Source: RECO01 sp050485385 (GTDB taxonomy: Bacteria; Pseudomonadota; Alphaproteobacteria; Geminicoccales; Geminicoccaceae). From it: 24,816 nucleotides of DNA. Below, one piece after another: positions 15,315 through 23,462 of this stretch. Under the pieces are notes generated by a model, which did no database searches, had not been told where the DNA came from, and was given only the letters and a program-made list of their open reading frames with translations. The stretch is taken from positions 1 to 24,816 of the forward strand of contig JBJHBG010000075.1 in assembly GCA_050485385.1 (NCBI GenBank), given 5' to 3'. Each line of letters opens with the position of its first letter. Position 1 is the stretch's first letter. The position numbers and the translations under genes are program-made.

Positions 15315-16154
15315 TCAGCCGAACCGGCCGGTGACGTAGTCCTGCGTCTGCGTCTTGTCCGGGTTCTCGAAGATCGTCTCGGTGTCGCCGTACTCGATCA
15401 GCCGGCCGAGATACATGAAGGCCGTATTGTCCGAGACGCGCGCCGCCTGCTGCATGTTGTGGGTGACGATGACGATCGTGTATTGGCCCTTCAACTCCGA
15501 GATCAGGTCCTCGATCTTGGCGGTGGCGATCGGGTCGAGCGCGGAACAGGGCTCGTCCATGAGCAGGACTTCGGGATCGGAGGCGATGCCGCGGGCGATG
15601 CAGAGCCGCTGCTGCTGACCGCCGGAGAGGCCCAGGGCGCTCTCCTTCAACCGGTCCTTCACCTCGCCCCACAAGGCCGCCGAGCGCAGCGCGCGCTCGC
15701 AGGTCTCGTCGAGCACCGCCCGATTGGTCACGCCGTCGACCTTGAGGGGATAGATCACGTTCTCGTAGATCGACATCGCGAACGGGTTGGGCTTTTGGAA
15801 GACCATGCCCATGCGCTTGCGGAGCGCGATCACGTCGACGTTCGAAGCGTAGATGTCCTGACCGCCGACCATGATCTGGCCGTCGATTCGAAGATCGTCG
15901 ATCAGATCGTTCATGCGGTTGAGGCAGCGGAGCAGGGTTGACTTGCCGCAGCCGGATGGCCCGATGAGCGCGGTCACCAGACCCGATTGCACCTGCATGC
16001 CGACATCGAAGAGCGCCTGCGCCCTGCCGTACCACAGGTTGAAGTTGCGAATGTCGAGCGAGACTCCCTCACGCGACTCCTTCACGTGATACGCCGTCGG
16101 CTCGAACTCGGTCCGCGCGGGGATGTCGTCCACCGGGGCCTTGGCGATGGCCAT
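15315..16154 (-). CDS. pstB: Phosphate ABC transporter ATP-binding protein PstB
   Basis: This cytoplasmic ATPase of the Pst phosphate importer is 279 aa. Walker A GPSGCGKST is at 65-73, FQKPNPFAMSIYENV (the highly PstB-specific Q-loop region) near 119-133, LSGGQQQR at 176-183 and Walker B VLLMDEPCSALDP at 196-208. An N-terminal extension of about 30 residues precedes the core. The ATG (16152-16154) has GGAGAG about ten bases upstream and follows the pstA stop by 16 bases. phoU starts 13 bases after its end. Confidence 0.97.
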   Translation of the reverse strand: MAIAKAPVDDIPARTEFEPTAYHVKESREGVSLDIRNFNLWYGRAQALFDVGMQVQSGLVTALIGPSGCGKSTLLRCLNRMNDLIDDLRIDGQIMVGGQDIYASNVDVIALRKRMGMVFQKPNPFAMSIYENVIYPLKVDGVTNRAVLDETCERALRSAALWGEVKDRLKESALGLSGGQQQRLCIARGIASDPEVLLMDEPCSALDPIATAKIEDLISELKGQYTIVIVTHNMQQAARVSDNTAFMYLGRLIEYGDTETIFENPDKTQTQDYVTGRFG

Positions 16155-16170
16155 GACGAAACTCTCCAGG

Positions 16171-17922
16171 TCAGAAATGGCCGGTGGCGTAGCGCCGCTT
16201 CAGCCGATTGCGGATGACGATGGCGGTCGAGTTCATCGCCACGATCAACGCCAGCAGCAACAGCGTGGTGACGAACACCATCGGCTTGCCGGCCTCGGAA
16301 TTGCGCGACTGGAAGCCCACGTCGAAGATGTGGAAGCCCAGGTGCATGAAGCTGCGCTCGAGATGGATGAAGGGGAAGAACTGGTCGAACGGCAGGGCCG
16401 GCGCCAATTTCACCACGCCGACCAGCATCAACGGCGCGACCTCGCCGGCACCCCGCGCCATGGCGAGGATCAGGCCGGTCATGATGCCCGGCAGCGCCTT
16501 CGGCAACACCACGTAGCGGATGGTCTGCCATTTCGACGCCCCGCAGGCGAGCGAGCCCTCGCGCATCGAACGCGGCACGGCGGACAGCGCCTCCTCCGAG
16601 GCGACGATCACCACGGGAACGGTCAACAGCGCCAGGGTGAGCGAGGCCCAAAGGATGCCGCCCGTGCCGAAGGTCGGTGACGGCAGCCGTTCCGGATAGA
16701 ACAGCTGATCGATGGTGACGCCCATCGTATAGGCGAAGAAGCCCAGGCCGAACACGCCGTAGACGATCGACGGCACGCCCGCGAGGTTGTTCACCGAGAT
16801 GCGCACCGCCGACACGATGCGGCCCTGCTTGGCGTACTCGCGCAGGTACAGCGCGGTGATCACGCCGAACGGCGCCGTGAACACCACCATGATCAACGTC
16901 ATCATGACCGTGCCGAAGATGGCGGGCAGCACGCCGCCTTCCATGTTGGCCTCGCGCGGCTCCGTCGAGAGGAACTCCCACCAGCGCGCCACGTAGATGC
17001 CGATCTTGTCGAGCGTCGACAGGTCGTTCGCCGGGAAGAAGCGGACGATCTGCGACAGTTCCGTGTCCTTCTGGCGGCCACCGATCTCTTCCAGGACGAT
17101 GCGGTTCTCCCGGTCGACCTCACGGATCGCGGCGATCCGGGCTTGGTGCTCTTGAAATTCCTGCTGGAGTTCGGCGATCCGCACCTCGGCGGCGACGGCC
17201 GCGGCCTCCGCCTGGGGCGACTCGGCACCGTGGCGCAGAGCCGCGCGCCGCCGGCTCAAGCGTTCCTGCTCGATGCGGTGGTTCACGGCGCCGATGTCGC
17301 CGCGCTCGATCCGGCGGATCTCGTTGTAGCGATCGCGCGCCTCGCGCTGCTCGCGCTGCAACTCGGAAAGAGAGACCGCGTCGCCGGGAACCTCGACGCC
17401 GTCGATGACCACGGCGGCGATGCGGCCGACGAACGGTCCCCATTCCCGCCGTTCGAACAGGAAGAAGTCCGCAGGGTGCGCAACGTTGCTCTTCTCGTAG
17501 TCGGACACCCAGGTGAAGTCGTCGCCGTAGAGATCGAAGTTCGCGGTGCGGTAGAGCACCCGCTCGGCAAACCCCTGATTCTGCTCGACGAACGCACGCT
17601 GCTCCAGCGTCAGCCCTTCGAGGATGCGGTCGGATGGACGGTAGAGGCCGACGCGCGTCGGCACGCCGGCGAGCACCCGGCCGTCGACCGTCTCGACCAC
17701 GGCGATGGGTTTTGGCCAGAACGTCGTCACGCCGTTCCAGGCAATCATGGTCAAGAAGCCGGCGATGAGGATGATGCCCAACGCCAGCGCCCCGCCGAAG
17801 CCCCAGAGCGCGGGCTCGCCCACGGCCGAAAGGTCGGCGGTGAACCGGCGCACGGCGCGCCCGTTGGCCCTGGCTGCGGGAGCAGCGATCTCGCTCGGCC
17901 GATCGGCGAATTCAGTCGACAT
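16171..17922 (-). CDS. pstA: Phosphate ABC transporter permease PstA with large periplasmic insert
   Basis: This inner-membrane Pst permease is 583 aa, about twice the roughly 300 aa of E. coli PstA. After a cytoplasmic N-terminus and the first membrane helix (about 40-62), an insert of about 235 residues follows (65-300). Its second half (about 183-275) is rich in Glu, Arg, Gln and Ala with heptad-like spacing, suggesting a coiled coil. The permease core is 328-583, with the coupling loop EEALSAVPRSMREGSLACGASKW (written here across about residues 434-456). The ATG (17920-17922) is preceded by AGGGGG, which overlaps the pstC stop codon. The long form is known in several proteobacteria; the insert's role is not clear. 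Confidence 0.94.
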   Translation of the reverse strand: MSTEFADRPSEIAAPAARANGRAVRRFTADLSAVGEPALWGFGGALALGIILIAGFLTMIAWNGVTTFWPKPIAVVETVDGRVLAGVPTRVGLYRPSDRILEGLTLEQRAFVEQNQGFAERVLYRTANFDLYGDDFTWVSDYEKSNVAHPADFFLFERREWGPFVGRIAAVVIDGVEVPGDAVSLSELQREQREARDRYNEIRRIERGDIGAVNHRIEQERLSRRRAALRHGAESPQAEAAAVAAEVRIAELQQEFQEHQARIAAIREVDRENRIVLEEIGGRQKDTELSQIVRFFPANDLSTLDKIGIYVARWWEFLSTEPREANMEGGVLPAIFGTVMMTLIMVVFTAPFGVITALYLREYAKQGRIVSAVRISVNNLAGVPSIVYGVFGLGFFAYTMGVTIDQLFYPERLPSPTFGTGGILWASLTLALLTVPVVIVASEEALSAVPRSMREGSLACGASKWQTIRYVVLPKALPGIMTGLILAMARGAGEVAPLMLVGVVKLAPALPFDQFFPFIHLERSFMHLGFHIFDVGFQSRNSEAGKPMVFVTTLLLLALIVAMNSTAIVIRNRLKRRYATGHF

Positions 17923-17934
17923 CGGTCCGGCCCC

Positions 17935-20571
17935 CTAGAGCTGAAACGCGCGCTTGCGGAAGCGCTGCCGTATCAGCTCGGCAAAAGTGTTGATGACGAA
18001 GGTCATGATGAAAAGCGTCAGGGCACAGAGAAACAGGACGCGATAGTTGGTCCCGTCCTTCACCGCTTCTGGAAGCTCAACGGCGATGTTGGCCGAAAGC
18101 GTGCGCAGACCGGCGAAGATGTTCCAGTCGAGGATTGGCGTATTGCCGGTGGCCATGACGACGATCATCGTCTCGCCGACGGCACGACCCATGCCGAACA
18201 TCACCGCCGAGAACACGCCGGACGCCGCCGTCGGCAGGATCACCCAGATCGCGGTCTGCCAGGGCGTCGCGCCACAGGCGAGGCTGCCGGCGCGGAGGTG
18301 CGACGGCACCGAGTTCAAGGCGTCTTCGGCCAGGGTGTAGATGTTGGGGATGATGGCGAAGCCCATGACGAAACCCACCACCAGGGCGTTGCGCTGAGCG
18401 TAGGTATCGATCACCCCACCGCGTGGATCGAAGCCGAGCAGCGTCAGCACCGAGGCCGCCGCCCAGGCGACGACCAGCGCCGCCCCGAAAAAGGCGATCC
18501 ACCGGACGAAGTCGAGCCGACCGGCGCTGGCTCGGTCCAGGCTGCGCACCCGGTCGCGATAGCGGTGACCTAAGTTGCGGTGAAAGAAAAAGCTCACCAG
18601 CAGGTAGGACAGCGGGATCAAGATCAAGAACATGAACGGCGTTCCGGTCCCGAAATCGCCATTGACCCACGCCTTGAAGTCGCCGCCGAACAAGACGTCC
18701 TCGAAGATCGGTCCGACGCGGTACGCGAAGGTGGCCGCCAAGCCGATGGCGGCGAACATCAGCAGGAACTTGGGGATACCGTCGAAGCGCAGCGCGACCG
18801 GCGGTGGCAACATCTGCCAGAGGAAGGCGCCGAGCATGAGGCCCGCCGGCAGGGCGAAGAACGCGAGCAGCACCGCCGCGATCCATTCCTCCACGAACGG
18901 CGCCAGGACGAGTGCCGCGAGAAAGCCCAAGACCACGGTGGGCAGGCTCTCCATCATCTCCATCACCGGCTTGATGGTGGAGCGCACGTTCCGATGCACG
19001 AACTCGGAGGTGTAGATGGCGCCCATCAGGGCGATCGGCACGGCGAACAGCATCGCATAGACCGTCGCCTTGAGCGTGCCGAAGATCAGCGGGACCAGGG
19101 AGTACTTCGGCTCGAAGTCGTCGCTGGCGGCGGTCGACTGCCAAGCCCAGGTCGGCGCGTCGTAACCCTCGTACCAAACGCGCCCGAAGAGCGTCCGGAA
19201 GGTGGCTGCCGAGTGGCGCGGCTCGAACGACCAGACGTCGACGGTGCCGTCGTCGCCGATCAGCAGCACGCCGTCGGCGCGGGGGAACATCATGGTCTGC
19301 GCGTCGACGCGGGTCTGGCCGGAACGCTCGAACTCGAACAGCACCCGGTCGGCGGTCGACTGGCGCACCCAGACACCGCCGTCGGCGTCGCGCGTGACGA
19401 GGCTCTTGTCGCGCTGGGAGGGCGTGATCTCGAGGATCGCCGCGCCCTGCGGCCGATGCACCCGTGCCCGCACCAACTCGCGTCCGTCCTCCGTCGCGGC
19501 CGCCGGCCGCAACAGCCGAAAGAACACGTCGACGTCGCCGCGGTCGCTGCCGACCACCAGCGCCTGTTCGCCGTTGAGGAAATTGAGCGCGGTGACGGCC
19601 ACGTCGTCGGCAAAGACGCGCCGCTGTTCCGCCAGCACCGGGTTGTTCGCGTCGCGCACGTCGTAGCGGTAGAGCATGCCGTCGTCGGTCGCGATGATGG
19701 CGCGGTCGCCGGCGGCGCCGAGGAGCACGCTGGTGACCGTCGCTCCCTCGGGCAACTGCGGCAACTCCGCCGTGCTCGTCCGCAGGGTCTCCTGCCCGGT
19801 CATCAGATTGCGCTGCACCTGGGTGACGCTGATGCGGGAGACGCCGGCCGCATCGACCGTGATGAACGAGAACCTGGGCCGCTCCACCGAACCGCCGGCG
19901 CGATAGTCGATGGCGACGATGGCGCTGTCCGAGATCTCGACCGGCTCGGCCACCTCGACGAACGGGCGGATGGTCCGGTAGTCGCCGGTCTGGACCTGGG
20001 TGTAGATGCGTCCGTCGAAGTACCGGTCGCGTTCGTCCAGCCGCTCCATGGCCGAGGGCGCGTTGCGTTGCGCCGTCGTCGTCACCTCGAAGCCGACGGT
20101 GCCGAAGCGCACGCTGCCGTCCGCGAAGCCAAAAATCACTTGGTCGCGGCGGAGCGTACCCGAGACGGCGGTCGCCGTCTCGCCGCCGAAGTCGAGCTCG
20201 CTCGTCGCGATGATGCGGCCGGTGCCGATGTGGAAGGTGCCGACGCGGCCGTCCGCCGACACGCGGATCGCCGTCGACTGCCATTCGTCCGCGTTGATCC
20301 AGGCCACCTCCTGCGGCGTCAGGCTGTGGGTCAGCGTGCGCTGCATCTCGCCGGGCGCGAACAGCGGCACGGCCACGCGAACGAGGAACACCATGATGCC
20401 GACGACGGCGATGATGACGAGCAGGCCGCCGACCGTGATGCCCCACTTGGCGACCAACTCGCCGTAGACGACCGAGAGCCGGGTCTGCTTGTCGCGGACG
20501 TGGGTGCGAGCGACGCGGCGCGCGGCCGACCTCTCGCCTTCGCTGCCGGCGGTCTCGGGGGTCGATGCCAT
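17935..20571 (-). CDS. pstC: Phosphate ABC transporter permease PstC with beta-propeller-like periplasmic domain
   Basis: This inner-membrane Pst permease is 878 aa, against about 320 in E. coli. One membrane helix (about 46-68) is followed by a roughly 400-residue periplasmic region (75-485). That region has six repeats of a D-G-x-V-type blade motif (near 106, 150, 296, 343, 397 and 440, for example DDGTVDVWSFE), suggesting a WD-like beta-propeller. The permease core is 490-878, with the coupling loop EDALNSVPSHLRAGSLACGA. I chose ATG 20569-20571 because GAGGA lies about six bases upstream; an in-frame extension to 20670 is low-complexity and overlaps the stem-loop region. It is 12 bases from pstA and follows pstS after 123 bases with a strong hairpin. 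Confidence 0.94.
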   Translation of the reverse strand: MASTPETAGSEGERSAARRVARTHVRDKQTRLSVVYGELVAKWGITVGGLLVIIAVVGIMVFLVRVAVPLFAPGEMQRTLTHSLTPQEVAWINADEWQSTAIRVSADGRVGTFHIGTGRIIATSELDFGGETATAVSGTLRRDQVIFGFADGSVRFGTVGFEVTTTAQRNAPSAMERLDERDRYFDGRIYTQVQTGDYRTIRPFVEVAEPVEISDSAIVAIDYRAGGSVERPRFSFITVDAAGVSRISVTQVQRNLMTGQETLRTSTAELPQLPEGATVTSVLLGAAGDRAIIATDDGMLYRYDVRDANNPVLAEQRRVFADDVAVTALNFLNGEQALVVGSDRGDVDVFFRLLRPAAATEDGRELVRARVHRPQGAAILEITPSQRDKSLVTRDADGGVWVRQSTADRVLFEFERSGQTRVDAQTMMFPRADGVLLIGDDGTVDVWSFEPRHSAATFRTLFGRVWYEGYDAPTWAWQSTAASDDFEPKYSLVPLIFGTLKATVYAMLFAVPIALMGAIYTSEFVHRNVRSTIKPVMEMMESLPTVVLGFLAALVLAPFVEEWIAAVLLAFFALPAGLMLGAFLWQMLPPPVALRFDGIPKFLLMFAAIGLAATFAYRVGPIFEDVLFGGDFKAWVNGDFGTGTPFMFLILIPLSYLLVSFFFHRNLGHRYRDRVRSLDRASAGRLDFVRWIAFFGAALVVAWAAASVLTLLGFDPRGGVIDTYAQRNALVVGFVMGFAIIPNIYTLAEDALNSVPSHLRAGSLACGATPWQTAIWVILPTAASGVFSAVMFGMGRAVGETMIVVMATGNTPILDWNIFAGLRTLSANIAVELPEAVKDGTNYRVLFLCALTLFIMTFVINTFAELIRQRFRKRAFQL

Positions 20572-20651
20572 GGCGTCCTCGCTGGCGGAATGGGACTGGC
20601 CGGATGCGCGCGGCGCGCGGCACGCCCCTGCCGCCGCCGAAACCAAGACGA

Positions 20652-20682
20652 CACCGGGGCGGCGTCGCACGCCGCCCCGGTG
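20652..20682 (-). terminator. Strong stem-loop between pstS and pstC
   Basis: Perfect 13-bp arms CACCGGGGCGGCG (20652-20664) and CGCCGCCCCGGTG (20670-20682) enclose the loop TCGCA. It starts 12 bases after the pstS stop in the transcribed direction and is followed by a T-rich stretch (TGTCGTCTTGGTTTC). It is likely a partial terminator or mRNA-stabilising hairpin that sets pstS expression above that of pstCAB-phoU. Confidence 0.75.
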
Positions 20683-20694
20683 CCGCAGGCAGGC

Positions 20695-21678
20695 TCAGTT
20701 GGTCAAGAGGCCGAAGGCATCGAGGTCCTGGTCGGCCAGGAACTGGTTGACCGGGAAGAAGCCGGCACGGAGCACGCCTTCCTGGCCCTGCTGCGAGTAC
20801 ACGTAGCGGATGAACTCGGCGCGCAGCGGCTCGAGCGGCTCGTTCGGGTTCTTGTTGACGTAGATGTAGAGGAAACGCGCGATCGGGTACTCGCCCGACG
20901 CGGCATGCTCGCCGACTGCATCGAAGCACTCGCCGTCGTCGGTCGCCCTGAGCGGCACGGTACGCACGTCGGCCGTACCGTAGCCCACGCCCGAATAGCC
21001 GATGCCGCCGACCTCGGAGGCGACGCCCTGGATGACGGTCGAGGAACCCGGCTGCTCGCGGACCTCGGAACGGTAGTCACCGCCGAACAGACCCACCTCG
21101 CGGAAGTAGCCGTAGGTACCCGACGCCGAGTTGCGGCCGTAGAGGGCGATCGGCATGTTGGCCCACTCGCCCTCGAGACCGACGTCGCCCCAGGTGTTGA
21201 TCGGCGCGTCGAGGCCGCCGTTGCGGGTCGAGGAGAAGATCGCGTCGACCTGGGCGAGCGACAGGCACTCGATCGGATTGTCGCGGTGGACGAACACGCC
21301 CAGCGCGTCGATCGCGCCGCGGATCGGGGTCGGGGCGTAGCCGAAGCGCGCCTCGAACTCCTCGATCTCGGTGCCGCGCATCGGCCGCGACATCGGGCCG
21401 AACTGGGCCTGGCCCTCGATCAGCGCCGGCGGCGCGGTGCCGGAGCCGGCGCCCTGAATCTCGATCGAGACGTTGGGATAGAAGCTGCGGAAGCCCTCGG
21501 CCCACAGCGTCATCAGGTTGTTCAGCGTGTCCGAGCCGACCGAGCTGAGGCTGCCGGAGACACCCGACGCCGGCTCGTAGGTCGGCAGGTTCGGATCGAC
21601 GGTCATCTGCGCCTGGGCGGCGCCGGCGCCGAGGACGGCGGCGAGCGCAACCGCGCTGGTGAGGGTGCGGAACTTCAA
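20695..21678 (-). CDS. pstS: Phosphate ABC transporter substrate-binding protein PstS
   Basis: This periplasmic high-affinity phosphate-binding protein is 327 aa, with a signal peptide (1-23, cleaved after AQA). Phosphate-contact segments are visible: SSVGSDTL (about 45-52), GAGSGTAPPAL (76-86), GPMSRPM (94-100) and a later GRNSASGTYGYF. The start is a TTG at 21676-21678, the first codon of MKFRTLTSAVALAA, with GGGAGAG (21684-21690) five bases upstream. No ATG or GTG fits the signal peptide, and upstream in-frame codons would bury it. A Pho box lies about 88 bases upstream. It is the first gene of pstSCAB-phoU. Confidence 0.96.
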   Translation of the reverse strand: MKFRTLTSAVALAAVLGAGAAQAQMTVDPNLPTYEPASGVSGSLSSVGSDTLNNLMTLWAEGFRSFYPNVSIEIQGAGSGTAPPALIEGQAQFGPMSRPMRGTEIEEFEARFGYAPTPIRGAIDALGVFVHRDNPIECLSLAQVDAIFSSTRNGGLDAPINTWGDVGLEGEWANMPIALYGRNSASGTYGYFREVGLFGGDYRSEVREQPGSSTVIQGVASEVGGIGYSGVGYGTADVRTVPLRATDDGECFDAVGEHAASGEYPIARFLYIYVNKNPNEPLEPLRAEFIRYVYSQQGQEGVLRAGFFPVNQFLADQDLDAFGLLTN

Positions 21679-21683
21679 TGGTG

Positions 21684-21690
21684 CTCTCCC
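21684..21690 (-). promoter_or_regulatory. Ribosome-binding site deciding the TTG start of pstS
   Basis: GGGAGAG on the minus strand is five bases before TTG 21678. Together with the signal peptide that begins exactly at this codon, it supports a non-ATG start for a normally highly expressed protein. Confidence 0.7.
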
Positions 21691-21765
21691 GTGTTGAGCC
21701 GGTTGGCGGCGAACCCGAGCGCCGCGAGCGGCACCGGGTCGTGCCGTGTGGCATAAGCCGGGTTC

Positions 21766-21783
21766 GTGACAGCTTGATGACGC
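21766..21783 (-). promoter_or_regulatory. Pho box and promoter of pstSCAB-phoU
   Basis: On the minus strand GCGTCAT-CAAG-CTGTCAC forms two 7-base half-sites with an 11-base period, a good match to the PhoB consensus. A -10-like CTTATG lies eight bases further downstream (21752-21757), so the second half-site would replace the -35 element as in E. coli Pho promoters. A weaker third repeat (CTGACCG) precedes it in phase. The box begins seven bases after the stop codon of the upstream permease gene. Confidence 0.75.
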
Positions 21784-21790
21784 AAAGCGG

Positions 21791-23455
21791 TCAGGTCCGC
21801 GCCCCCGGCAGGCGCCGTGTCGACAGGGCGACCAGGAGCGGAATCGTGGTGCAGATGGCGATGGCAACGGCACTCATCGCCATGCCGAGGCCGACCGAAC
21901 CCTGCTCGAACTGCTTCCAGATGAAGATGGAGACGGTCGGCATGCCGACCGGCGCCACCAACAGCGAGGCGACCAATTCGCGCGAGGCGACCGCGAAAAC
22001 CAAGAGCATGGCGGCGATCAGGCTCGGTGCGATCAGCGGCAGGAGGATACGGCGGAACGTCGTCCCCACCCCCGCACCCGCCACCCGCGCCGCGGCCTCG
22101 ACGCTGTCGCCCACCTGGCGGAAGGCGGCGTTGGCGTAGCGCACCGGATAGGGCAGCAGGATGCAGCAATAGGCGAGCAGCAGGATGAAGGGCGTGTTGT
22201 AGGGGCTCACCGGCCAGACCGGGTGGTTCCAGAGCAGGATCAGGCCGACCGCGACGACGATGCCGGGGATCGCGTTGGGCAGGATGGTGAGCGCATCGAG
22301 CGCGTGGCGGCCGCGCAGGCGCGTGCGCAGCACGACATAGGCCGAAGCCGCCCCCAAGAGGCCCGTCAAGAGCGCCGTGGCGATGCCGAGCGCGAGGCTG
22401 TTGCGCAAGGCATCCAGCGCCCGCCCCCTGCCCTCGACGATCGCTTGGAAGTTCTGGAACCCCATGTTGTCGAGCGCCAGCCCGCCGGAGAGCGTCTTCG
22501 ACAGCGCGGTGGCGAAGATGGCAAAGAGCGGGACGAAGGTGGCGAGCAGGGCCGCTGCGGCGAAGAAGGCCACGACCGGCAGGGTCCACGGGCCGAGTTC
22601 CCGCTGCTGCAAGGGAGCGGGCTTGCCGCCAACGGTGGCGTAGTCGCGCCGGCTGACGATCCTGAGTTGCAGCCAGAAGGCGCAGAGCGACAGGCCGACC
22701 AGGATCGAGGAGAGGATCGCCGCCCCCGGCAGGTCGATCGGCCAATCCGAGATGCGGGCGTCGATGCCGGTGACGAGCACGTAGAAGCCGGACTGGGCGC
22801 CGAGAGCGGCGGGCGTGCCGTACTCCTCGATGGTCATGGCGAAGACGAGCAACAGGCTCGCGGCCAGACCGGGCGTCGCCAGAGGCAGCGTGATCTTGCA
22901 GAACGCGCGCCAGGGGGAGGCACCGAAGACACGGCCGACGTCACCCAAGCGCCCGCCTACCGCCGCCACCGTGCGCGAGACGGCGAAGTAGACGACCGGA
23001 AAGACGTTCAAGACCATGACGAAGGCCACGCCCCAGAACGAGAAGAGGAACGGCCCGGCGTGCAGCCCGAGCGTCTGCTCGAGGTAGCCCCGCGGCTGCA
23101 ACGTCATGATCCAGCTCAACGCCGCGATGTAGGGCGGGATCATGAAGGGGATCAGCAGCAGCACGTCCCACAATGGCGCCAACGGGACCTTGAACAGCGC
23201 GCGCAGGATACCGAGCGGGACGGCGAGGACGGCGGTCATGAGCACGACCGCGAGCCCGAGCAGCACCGTGTTGCGTGTCAGCCGCAGGAGGTCGGGGTCG
23301 CCGAGGACGTGGCTGAGACGGCCGAACGGGTTGGCGAACGAGCCGCGGCCCAGGTCCGGGAAGATCGCCTGCAGGGCGACGAAGGTGAGCGGCAGGGCGA
23401 CGATCAGGACCAGCGCCCCGACCGTGCCACCGAGAAGGACGCCCTGCCCGCGCAA
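21791..23455 (-). CDS. ABC transporter permease, double-length (ferric/2-aminoethylphosphonate type), second system
   Basis: This inner-membrane permease is about 554 aa with two BPD-transporter halves. Coupling loops are DVGRVFGASPWRAFCKITLP in the first half and EAAARVAGAGVGTTFRRILL (from about residue 453) in the second. I propose a TTG start at 23453-23455, seven bases after the binding-protein stop, with GAGG (23461-23464) five bases upstream. The protein then begins just before its first membrane helix (VLLGGTVGALVLIVALPLTF). The frame is open further upstream, overlapping the binding-protein gene, so the start is not certain. It is the last gene before the pst promoter and a paralogue in architecture of the permease at 11811. 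Confidence 0.87.
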   Translation of the reverse strand: MRGQGVLLGGTVGALVLIVALPLTFVALQAIFPDLGRGSFANPFGRLSHVLGDPDLLRLTRNTVLLGLAVVLMTAVLAVPLGILRALFKVPLAPLWDVLLLIPFMIPPYIAALSWIMTLQPRGYLEQTLGLHAGPFLFSFWGVAFVMVLNVFPVVYFAVSRTVAAVGGRLGDVGRVFGASPWRAFCKITLPLATPGLAASLLLVFAMTIEEYGTPAALGAQSGFYVLVTGIDARISDWPIDLPGAAILSSILVGLSLCAFWLQLRIVSRRDYATVGGKPAPLQQRELGPWTLPVVAFFAAAALLATFVPLFAIFATALSKTLSGGLALDNMGFQNFQAIVEGRGRALDALRNSLALGIATALLTGLLGAASAYVVLRTRLRGRHALDALTILPNAIPGIVVAVGLILLWNHPVWPVSPYNTPFILLLAYCCILLPYPVRYANAAFRQVGDSVEAAARVAGAGVGTTFRRILLPLIAPSLIAAMLLVFAVASRELVASLLVAPVGMPTVSIFIWKQFEQGSVGLGMAMSAVAIAICTTIPLLVALSTRRLPGART

Positions 23456-23462
23456 CGTCGCC

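Noticed and set aside
20572..20670. N-terminal extension of pstC upstream of ATG 20571
   Set aside because: The extension would run into the 13-bp stem-loop, is Ala/Arg-rich without conserved features, and ATG 20571 has a good GAGGA ribosome site.
18580..21756. Plus-strand open frame of over 1,000 codons opposite pstC and pstS
   Set aside because: It is an antisense shadow: low-complexity composition, no recognisable domain, and it spans two real genes plus the hairpin gap on the other strand.
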